From NCBI GenBank assembly GCA_945890595.1, contig CAMDCQ010000152.1, positions 1 through 5,740 of the forward strand: a stretch of DNA of 5,740 bases, written 5' to 3'. The stretch is from Chitinophaga pinensis (lineage in GTDB: Bacteria; Bacteroidota; Bacteroidia; NS11-12g; UBA9320). Shown here in pieces: positions 1 through 5,740 of the stretch. The translations under genes were made by a program, and so were the position numbers. Within the stretch, counting starts at the first letter, position 1, and every line of letters begins with the position of its first letter. The notes beneath the pieces were generated by a model. The model was not told the origin of the DNA. It saw only the letters and a list, made by a program, of their open reading frames with translations, and did no database searches.

Positions 1-1419
1 GATGCTAACCAAAGAGGAATCAAAGATCAGTACTCATTATTTCCAACATACAGTGCTGGTGAGCTTGCCAATCTTTCTTCTGGAAGAGGCGCAGCATTGT
101 TAAACGGATACGATATCCCTGACAACATAGGCGATGATTATGTGGTTTATGTAAATGATATAAATGATCCTAAAAAAGTCCTTGGTTATAGAGATGGAAG
201 CAAATGGTACAATGCCGATGGTAGCGAGTTATCAAATCCGGAACTTTTGGCTCAAAATGCAAATAGTGGAAGAATACAACCCTTCCTAGTAGATGCGAAA
301 GAAGGATTGGTAAACGAATCATTTGAAGATTATACGCCAGTTATCAATGTATTGCCAAGGGTATGGTTCTCATTCCCTATTAACTCTGAGGCGCAGTTTT
401 TTGCCAACTATGATAAGTTAGCACAACGTCCTCAAAACGGGGCCATTTTTGCACCGATTAATGATTACGCTTATTTGGAGTCAAATCAAGGTAGTGTTTT
501 GGCAAATCCAAATCTTAAACCTCGTATTACAACGAGTTATGAGTTAGGATTTAAGCAAACGTTATCTAAAAATTCAGCTTTAAGCTTAATAGCAGCGTAC
601 AGAGAAACGGTTGGAGATTATGCATTGGTTAGAATCAATCAATCTTATCCTATTTCGTACAATAGTTACCAAAATTTAGATTTTGAAACAATCAAAAACT
701 TTAGAGCAGAGTATGAGTTAAGAGGAGAAGGCAGAACTTCTTTAGCACTTAACTACTCACTACTTTTTGCGGATGGTACAGGATCTAACGTAAATTCTGC
801 AGCAACGTTAATTCAAGCTAACCTTCCAAATTTGAGATCTCTTTATCCTACTGAGCGTGATATCAGACATCAGATTACAGCGATATTAGATTACAGATTT
901 AAAAGTGGAAATGAATATACTGGACCTATTTGGGGCAAAACCAAAGTATTTGAAGATGCAGGGGCAAACTTTATTATTAGCACCAAATCTGGCGGACCTT
1001 ATTCTGCCTACATTAATCCAATCGCCAGCGTAGCTGTAGGATCAAGCGGTAGACAAACACTAGATGGTAACCCATTTGGATCAAGACTTCCATGGCAATT
1101 TAAAGTAGATGCTAACTTTAATAAAAATTTCACCATTAAGAAAAAACATACTAAAGATCAGTATAGAAGAAATGCTATGGATTTAAGCGTTTTCTTATGG
1201 GTTCAAAACTTGCTAAATACGCAAAACGTAGAAAATGTGTATGGTTTTACAGGTCTTGCCAATAATGACGGGTGGCTAAGTTCACCTATTGGAGTGCAGC
1301 AAGCAGAAAATCAAGTACGCACACAATCGTATGTGGATCTTTATAATGCTAAGGTTAACAACCCATATAGTTATAGTGTTCCAAGATTAACAAGATTAGG
1401 TGTAAGAGTATATTTCTAA
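1..1419 (+). CDS. TonB-dependent receptor, C-terminal beta-barrel part (5' truncated by window edge)
   Basis: The reading frame is open from base 1, so this is the 3' part of a longer gene; the TTG at 97 is an internal codon, not a start. The 472 visible residues belong to the 22-strand barrel of a TonB-dependent receptor, which takes up a ligand across the outer membrane using TonB-ExbB-ExbD energy. Family signs are PRVWFSFPI followed by FFANYDKLAQRP (residues about 119-143 of the fragment), the barrel motif NPNLKPRITTSYELGFKQ near nt 508-561, alternating aromatic/polar strands, the late block SVFLWVQNLLNTQNVENVYG (about nt 1186-1245), and a terminal strand RLGVRVYF ending in Phe, the usual Bam recognition signal. 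Such receptors in Bacteroidota are commonly about 900-1200 residues with an N-terminal carboxypeptidase-regulatory-like domain and plug; those parts are outside the window. No SusD gene follows, so a classical SusCD glycan pair is unlikely. Substrate unknown. The next gene starts 19 bases downstream, which suggests co-transcription. Confidence 0.9.
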   Translation, partial: DANQRGIKDQYSLFPTYSAGELANLSSGRGAALLNGYDIPDNIGDDYVVYVNDINDPKKVLGYRDGSKWYNADGSELSNPELLAQNANSGRIQPFLVDAKEGLVNESFEDYTPVINVLPRVWFSFPINSEAQFFANYDKLAQRPQNGAIFAPINDYAYLESNQGSVLANPNLKPRITTSYELGFKQTLSKNSALSLIAAYRETVGDYALVRINQSYPISYNSYQNLDFETIKNFRAEYELRGEGRTSLALNYSLLFADGTGSNVNSAATLIQANLPNLRSLYPTERDIRHQITAILDYRFKSGNEYTGPIWGKTKVFEDAGANFIISTKSGGPYSAYINPIASVAVGSSGRQTLDGNPFGSRLPWQFKVDANFNKNFTIKKKHTKDQYRRNAMDLSVFLWVQNLLNTQNVENVYGFTGLANNDGWLSSPIGVQQAENQVRTQSYVDLYNAKVNNPYSYSVPRLTRLGVRVYF

Positions 1420-1438
1420 TACAAATAAGACAGCTCAA
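1420..1438 (+). other. Short intergenic spacer between receptor and large secreted protein
   Basis: Nineteen A-rich bases after the receptor stop codon. There is no GGAGG-like Shine-Dalgarno sequence, no hairpin and no room for a promoter. A-rich, SD-less leaders are normal in Bacteroidota. The spacing supports translation from a shared mRNA. Confidence 0.6.
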
Positions 1439-1516
1439 ATGATAGAATCGATGAAGAAAGAAATGAGAAAAATAACATTAGCGCTAGGCATGCTTTTATG
1501 CATGGTAACTATTGCA
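1439..1516 (+). other. Sec signal peptide of the large secreted protein
   Basis: Residues 1-26: the charged segment KKEMRK is followed by the hydrophobic run ITLALGMLLCMVTIA, with Thr at -3 and Ala at -1 before R27. The downstream sequence becomes polar (RENVNVEAP). C21 is preceded by Leu rather than Gly, Ala or Ser, so a lipoprotein signal is not supported. The n-region is shorter and more typical if translation begins at ATG 1451 or 1463. Cleavage position is by eye. Confidence 0.7.
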
Positions 1517-4500
1517 AGAGAAAATGTGAATGTAGAAGCACCACGTACCACTCGTAGTGGAGGTTCTTCTGACAAAATGAAGTTTGGTAGCGATTGTGAT
1601 CCAGCTACTCAAAGTGCAGATTTGGATATCAACAACGTGCGCACCAAGATATTAAATGGTGGAGATATGTGGTGGGATCTTAATGCTGCTAAATATGAAA
1701 TTCCAAAAATAGAAGATTTGAACTCTGTTCGTAAAAACAGTCTTTTTTCTGGCGCAATTTGGATAGGAGGCGAAGACTTAGGAGGAAACTTAAGACTTGC
1801 GGCTATGACTTATCGCCAAAGAGGTTCAGATTTTTGGCCAGGGCCGTTAGATCCAACTACTGCAAATACAAGTAGTTCTGTTTGTGAAAAGTGGGATAAA
1901 ATATTCAAAGTAGATGGTAAGAATATTATTGAATGGGCAACAGGATTAGTTGCTGAGCCAGCCGATCAGTTGTATGACTGGCCAGGACAAGGGCCAAGCG
2001 ATATATATCCCCTTGCACCTTATAAGGATGTGGATGGTAATGGATATTACACGCCTTCCGGAGGAGATTATCCTATTTTAAGAGAGCAATGCCAAGGGGT
2101 TAATATCCCAAATGAAGCAGTAGACCAGCCTGACCAAATGTTATGGTGGATATATAACGATAAAGGTAATGTGCACTCAGAAACACAAGGTGATCCAATT
2201 GGCGTTGAAATGCAAACTACCGCATTTGCCTTTGCCACCAATGATGAGATTAACGACATGACCTTCTATACCACTCGAATTACCAATAGAGGTGCTACTA
2301 AATTAGTAAATACGTATTTTGGCCAATGGGTGGATGCTGATCTAGGTTTTTATAATGATGATTATGTAGGTTGTGACGTGGGCCTTTCATTGGGTTATTG
2401 CTATAATGGTGATGATAATGATGAAGGAGTTACAGGTTATGGTCTAAATCCACCATCTGTGGGCGTAGATTTCTTTGAAGGACCAACAGCTAAAGTGCTT
2501 GAAAATGGAGTATTAGTTGAAAGAGAGCTTGGGATGTCTAAGTTCGTTTATTACAATAATGATGCAAATACGGTAAACGGTAATCCAAGTTTAGCGACAG
2601 ATTTTTATAATTACTTACAAGGTAAATGGAGAACAGGTACTGATATTCTTTATGGAGGTGATGGTATTGTTGGCACGGATGGAACCAAAGCTGACTGGAT
2701 GTTTCCGGGAGATACAGATCCAACTCACAACAAAAAAATGTGGAATGAAAAAGAGGCTGGTAACTCTCCTGCGGATAGAAGATTTATTCAATCATCAGGT
2801 CCTTTTGAGTTAGAGCCAGGTTCTGTTCAGAAACTTACCGTAGGTGTTGTATGGGCAAGAGCACCATTTGGTGGCGCTTCTGGTTCATTAGATCTATTGA
2901 AAGAAGCAAGTAAGAAAGCGCAACAATTATTCAACTCATGTTTTGACCTTATTGATGGTCCGGATGCTCCTGATGTTGAAGTACATGAGCAAGATCAACA
3001 AATCGTTCTTTCACTAGGGAATACAAATTCTCGATTTGTAGAGAATTTTAGAGATACCATTATTAACGGTTTAAATCAACAAGAAATATTCACTTTCCAG
3101 GGGTATAGAGTATTCCAATTGAAAAATGGAGGTGTAAGTTTATCAGAGTTAGATGATTTATCTAAAGCAAGAGAAATTTTCCAGTGTGACTTGACCGATA
3201 ATTTTGAAACTCTAGTAAATAGTGAGTTTAAGGCTGAGGTAGGCGCAAGTATTCCTGTACTGAAGGTAAGAGGTAATAACGATGGGTTAGTGCACACAAT
3301 CAGAGTTAAAGAAGATGAATTTGCAACAGGCTCAGACAAAACGTTAGTGAATTTTAAAACGTACTATTATATCGTTTTATCCTACGCAGCAGGAAATAGT
3401 CAAACTTCACCCTATTTGGGAGGAAGAAGAGTTCAGAAATTCTCAGCTTCTCCGCACAAATTAGCTCCTAAGTTCGGAGGTTCTGCTGCTCCATCCTTTT
3501 ACGGAGATGGTCCGGAATTGATCAGACTATCGGGTAAAGGAAACGGTTTTAACAACTTAGAACTGACTCAAGAAACCAAAGATGAAATACTAAGAGACGG
3601 GATCTCTCTTAATCCTAAATATGAAAATGGTCATGGTCCAATTGACATTAAAGTAATAGACCCACTTAAAGTACCAAAAGGTAATTTTGAGTTGTCTCTA
3701 ATACCTTATAGAGGTCAGGCGATTACTGGAAGCGAAGATACCCTACCTGCGAGTAGAGTTTCGTGGAAATTAGAGCGAATGGAAACCGGAGATATTATTG
3801 AAGGCGATACTGCAATTAGCTATAAAAACGAGCAAATAATTTTAGAGTCTACTACTGGTAAGTCTATTTTTGATTGGGGATTAGCAGTTACGGTAGAACA
3901 AATAGCTGCTCCAGGAAGAAATTCAGCATTATATCCTCAAAATGGATTGATAGACTGGTCAGTTACTTTCTCAGATCCAAGTAACGAATGGCTTACAGCG
4001 GTAAGCGATCAAGATGTAACGCAAGCAAGACAATTTGGTGCTTACGATTGGATTAGATCTGGATTACAAGGAGCAAATACGAATTTTAATGAGCCTTCTT
4101 GGCATGATTATTCTGCCAATATTGGGAGTATAGACAGAGGAGCAGCGTACGAACGTATATGGGATGGTAGAATTGCTCCGAATAGATTGGTTTCTAGAAC
4201 GGCAAAAGTAGATCCTACTAGACCACCAGCAAGACCTCTTAATTTGGAACAACCTTTTACTTTTGGATATGATTTCCCTGCAAGTATTTACTTACAATAC
4301 TTGAGTAATGTGGACATCGTGATTACACCAGATGAGAGTAAATGGACGGAGTGTATAATGATCGAAATGGGTGAAGATCCAGGACTTAATCAGGGAGGTG
4401 CTCAGAAATTTGATATGAGAAAAGGCGTCTTGAACTATAATGGTAAAGATTTACCTGAAGGTAGAACCATATTCCCTGGGTACGCTATTAACCTAAACAC

Positions 4501-5350
4501 GGGAGAGCGAATGAATATCATTATCGGTGAAGATTCATACTTGCGATCAGAAAATGGTCGCGATATGAAGTGGAATCCAACAGATGATGCAGGCTTTGTG
4601 GGAGGCGCTCTGTATCCTAAGTTCGGTGGACGTCATTTTATATACGTAATGGGTTCACATCAAGGTGTGGTTAAAAGTAAGCATCCTAAGCTTCCAGAAA
4701 CAGGTATGGCATACGATAAAGGAAATTCGTACTACGATATCTTTAATACCATCGTACCTACTATGACAGAGGAGAAGAGATACGAGGCATTAACCAAAAT
4801 CTATCAAAACTGTGATTGGGTTATCCCTACCTACCTAGCCTTAGGTAAAAACATGAAGGAAAATGCTTCAGGTATTCCAGTTCCTGAAAATGAAGTAACT
4901 ATTAAACTTCGTGTGGCATTACCTTATGGTAGAACTCCTGCAACGGTAGATGTAAACGAAGGATTACCTAAGTATAAATTTAACACGGATGATATCTACA
5001 ATAACGTAAATAGCGAAACAGGTAAAAAAGCATTGGTAGACTTAGCGAACATTGTTCCTAATCCATACTATGCCTACTCTACTTACGAGACCAGTGCTAT
5101 TGACAATCGAGTGAAATTTACCAATTTACCTCCAAAATGTGATATCTCAATCTATACCTTAGATGGCTCATTGGTAAGAAGAATTAAAAAAGATGACTTA
5201 TCAACTGAAACAGATTGGAATTTAAAAAATGGTGCAGGTGTGCCAATAGCAAGTGGTATGTATATCATACATATTGACGCTGGTGAACTGGGAGAGAAAA
5301 TACTGAAATGGATGGGTGTAATGCGTGAGTTAGACTTGGATTCATTCTAA
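1439..5350 (+). CDS. Large secreted surface protein with T9SS type A-like C-terminal domain, function unknown
   Basis: A 1303-residue exported protein. A Sec signal peptide is visible: basic start (KKEMRK, 6-11), hydrophobic stretch to about 25, probable cleavage after A26 (TIA). Residues about 50-505 form a conserved-looking N-terminal region with a calcium-loop-like DVDGNGYYTPSGGDYP (197-212), WWIYND (236-241) and an acidic stretch DADLGFYNDDYVGCD (299-313) followed by YNGDDND (322-328). Residues about 505-672 look like a fibronectin-III-like domain opening with GPDAPDVEV. Residues about 735-1195 are a long region I cannot assign, containing TPDESKW (963-969) and FPGYAINLNTGERMN (1012-1026). 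The last ~105 residues (NIVPNPYY ... LDGSLVRRI ... ASGMYIIHI) resemble a T9SS type A sorting or FlgD-Ig-like domain. There are ten cysteines in the full product and no catalytic motif that I recognise. Start: ATG 1439 is the longest form; in-frame ATGs at 1451 and 1463 would also leave a signal peptide. Likely a surface-anchored or released partner of the flanking outer-membrane proteins (inference). Confidence 0.88.
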   Translation: MIESMKKEMRKITLALGMLLCMVTIARENVNVEAPRTTRSGGSSDKMKFGSDCDPATQSADLDINNVRTKILNGGDMWWDLNAAKYEIPKIEDLNSVRKNSLFSGAIWIGGEDLGGNLRLAAMTYRQRGSDFWPGPLDPTTANTSSSVCEKWDKIFKVDGKNIIEWATGLVAEPADQLYDWPGQGPSDIYPLAPYKDVDGNGYYTPSGGDYPILREQCQGVNIPNEAVDQPDQMLWWIYNDKGNVHSETQGDPIGVEMQTTAFAFATNDEINDMTFYTTRITNRGATKLVNTYFGQWVDADLGFYNDDYVGCDVGLSLGYCYNGDDNDEGVTGYGLNPPSVGVDFFEGPTAKVLENGVLVERELGMSKFVYYNNDANTVNGNPSLATDFYNYLQGKWRTGTDILYGGDGIVGTDGTKADWMFPGDTDPTHNKKMWNEKEAGNSPADRRFIQSSGPFELEPGSVQKLTVGVVWARAPFGGASGSLDLLKEASKKAQQLFNSCFDLIDGPDAPDVEVHEQDQQIVLSLGNTNSRFVENFRDTIINGLNQQEIFTFQGYRVFQLKNGGVSLSELDDLSKAREIFQCDLTDNFETLVNSEFKAEVGASIPVLKVRGNNDGLVHTIRVKEDEFATGSDKTLVNFKTYYYIVLSYAAGNSQTSPYLGGRRVQKFSASPHKLAPKFGGSAAPSFYGDGPELIRLSGKGNGFNNLELTQETKDEILRDGISLNPKYENGHGPIDIKVIDPLKVPKGNFELSLIPYRGQAITGSEDTLPASRVSWKLERMETGDIIEGDTAISYKNEQIILESTTGKSIFDWGLAVTVEQIAAPGRNSALYPQNGLIDWSVTFSDPSNEWLTAVSDQDVTQARQFGAYDWIRSGLQGANTNFNEPSWHDYSANIGSIDRGAAYERIWDGRIAPNRLVSRTAKVDPTRPPARPLNLEQPFTFGYDFPASIYLQYLSNVDIVITPDESKWTECIMIEMGEDPGLNQGGAQKFDMRKGVLNYNGKDLPEGRTIFPGYAINLNTGERMNIIIGEDSYLRSENGRDMKWNPTDDAGFVGGALYPKFGGRHFIYVMGSHQGVVKSKHPKLPETGMAYDKGNSYYDIFNTIVPTMTEEKRYEALTKIYQNCDWVIPTYLALGKNMKENASGIPVPENEVTIKLRVALPYGRTPATVDVNEGLPKYKFNTDDIYNNVNSETGKKALVDLANIVPNPYYAYSTYETSAIDNRVKFTNLPPKCDISIYTLDGSLVRRIKKDDLSTETDWNLKNGAGVPIASGMYIIHIDAGELGEKILKWMGVMRELDLDSF
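5030..5347 (+). other. C-terminal T9SS type A-like sorting / FlgD-Ig-like domain
   Basis: Residues about 1198-1303 of the large protein. The order of motifs fits the Ig-like C-terminal domain that T9SS cargo uses for export through SprA and recognition by PorV: an NIVPNPYY opening (1204-1211), a strand with ISIYTLDGSLVRRI (1236-1249), W1260 then GAGVPIASGMYIIHID (1265-1280), and a last strand EKILKWMGVM (1286-1295). It continues into RELDLDSF, which typical type A domains lack, as they usually stop soon after the Lys-rich final strand. The GxxIASGxY pattern is also typical of FlgD-Ig-like domains, so use as a T9SS signal is probable rather than shown. Confidence 0.7.
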
Positions 5351-5379
5351 GCATTGTATCATTTAAAATTAGAAGAATA
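5351..5379 (+). other. Short intergenic spacer / translation start region before the PorV-like gene
   Basis: Twenty-nine AT-rich bases. AGAAGAA (5371-5377) lies only two bases before the ATG, too close to act as a normal Shine-Dalgarno site; the A-rich context itself is the typical Bacteroidota start signal. No inverted repeat followed by a T-run is present, so transcription probably reads through from the large secreted protein gene. Confidence 0.55.
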
Positions 5380-5740
5380 ATGAAAAAAATTATAATATTA
5401 TCAATTTTATTATCAGCTACTACGGCTATGATGGCTGGAAATCCAGACCGTATAGGTCAAGCAGGTGCTACACAACTCAATATTAATGGTTGGGGTAGAA
5501 GTGCAGGATGGGGTTGGGCATCTGTGAGCAGTGTAAGCGGATTAGAAGCCATGTACAGCAATATTGGCGGCTTAGCATACACACCTAAAACAGAGATTAT
5601 CTTTTCGAGAACAGCTTGGTTATTAGGTAGTGATATCAACATTAATACATTTGGTTTTGCCCAAAACTTAGGTGGTAATGGCGTGCTTGGCTTTAGCGTA
5701 ATGAGTTACGATATAGGAGATATTCCTATCACAACAAATG
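5380..5740 (+). CDS. PorV/PorQ-family outer-membrane protein, N-terminal part (3' truncated by window edge)
   Basis: ATG at 5380 opens a frame that runs to the window end, giving 120 residues of a protein whose family is usually about 340-400 long. It begins with a signal peptide (MKKIIILSILLSATTAMMA, cleavage probably after A19 or A16). The mature start matches the PorV/PorQ family pattern: RIGQAGATQLNIN (24-36), GWGRSAGWGWA (37-47), then VSGLEAMYSNIGGLAY (52-67), followed by short amphipathic strands TEIIFSRTAWL and GFAQNLGGNGVLGFSVMSY (92-110), as in FadL-like barrels. PorV is the T9SS outer-membrane shuttle that binds cargo C-terminal domains at the SprA translocon and hands them to the attachment complex. 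The gene sits 29 bases after a gene for a putative T9SS-type cargo, not beside porU in what is visible, so it is more likely a paralogue than core porV. For that reason no gene symbol is given. Confidence 0.85.
   Translation, partial: MKKIIILSILLSATTAMMAGNPDRIGQAGATQLNINGWGRSAGWGWASVSSVSGLEAMYSNIGGLAYTPKTEIIFSRTAWLLGSDININTFGFAQNLGGNGVLGFSVMSYDIGDIPITTN

Noticed and set aside
97..99. TTG as a start codon of the first gene
   Set aside because: The frame is open to base 1 and the upstream 32 residues continue smoothly; the product is clearly the C-terminal part of a much larger receptor.
1490..1501. Possible lipobox ending at C21 of the large protein
   Set aside because: The sequence MLLC has Leu at -1 where Gly, Ala or Ser is needed, and the residues after it are still hydrophobic (MVTIA).
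3076..3339. Minus-strand open frame of 87 codons, the longest on that strand (others at 2068-2259, 2538-2723, 4064-4252 and 5457-5642)
   Set aside because: All lie antisense inside strongly supported coding regions, have no recognisable motifs or start context, and are short enough to be chance.
3467..4630. Repeated CCTAAGTTCGG (about 3467 and 4617) encoding PKFGG twice in the large protein
   Set aside because: Only 11 bases are shared, the flanking sequences and residues differ, and there is no further repeat, so it looks like coincidence and not an internal duplication.
5336..5364. Possible Bacteroidota promoter (TTG at 5336, TATCATTT at 5357) before the PorV-like gene
   Set aside because: The -7 element differs from TAnnTTTG at two key positions, and such partial matches are common in AT-rich DNA; read-through from the upstream gene is simpler.

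Overview
The window comes from a Bacteroidota bacterium. The evidence is AT-rich coding DNA, starts without clear Shine-Dalgarno sequences, a TonB-dependent receptor of Bacteroidota type, a very large exported protein with a type IX secretion system (T9SS)-like C-terminal domain, and the start of a PorV/PorQ-family outer-membrane protein. The class (Flavobacteriia, Cytophagia, Saprospiria or other) cannot be fixed from this stretch.

Layout, all on the + strand: (1) positions 1-1419, the C-terminal 472 residues of a TonB-dependent receptor whose plug and N-terminus lie upstream of the window; (2) 1439-5350, a 1303-residue secreted protein with a signal peptide, acidic Gly/Asp-rich probable calcium-binding loops, a fibronectin-III-like middle, a long conserved but functionally unassigned region and a C-terminal domain resembling T9SS type A/FlgD-Ig-like domains; (3) 5380 to the window end, the first 120 residues of a PorV/PorQ-family beta-barrel protein. 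The gaps are only 19 and 29 bases, with no visible terminator or convincing promoter, so the three genes probably form one operon. More than 99% of the window is coding, there are no RNA genes, mobile elements or CRISPR arrays, and the minus strand holds no credible gene.

How they may work together (inference): the receptor would be an energised outer-membrane gate, the large protein would be exported by Sec and then T9SS to the cell surface, and the PorV-like protein could be the outer-membrane partner that collects or anchors it. The large protein occupies the place that SusD has beside SusC in polysaccharide-utilisation loci. No substrate can be read from the sequence. The receptor-cargo-PorV-like arrangement is the most interesting feature of the window. 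I recognise the general pattern from Bacteroidota genomes, but its function is, to my knowledge, not established.
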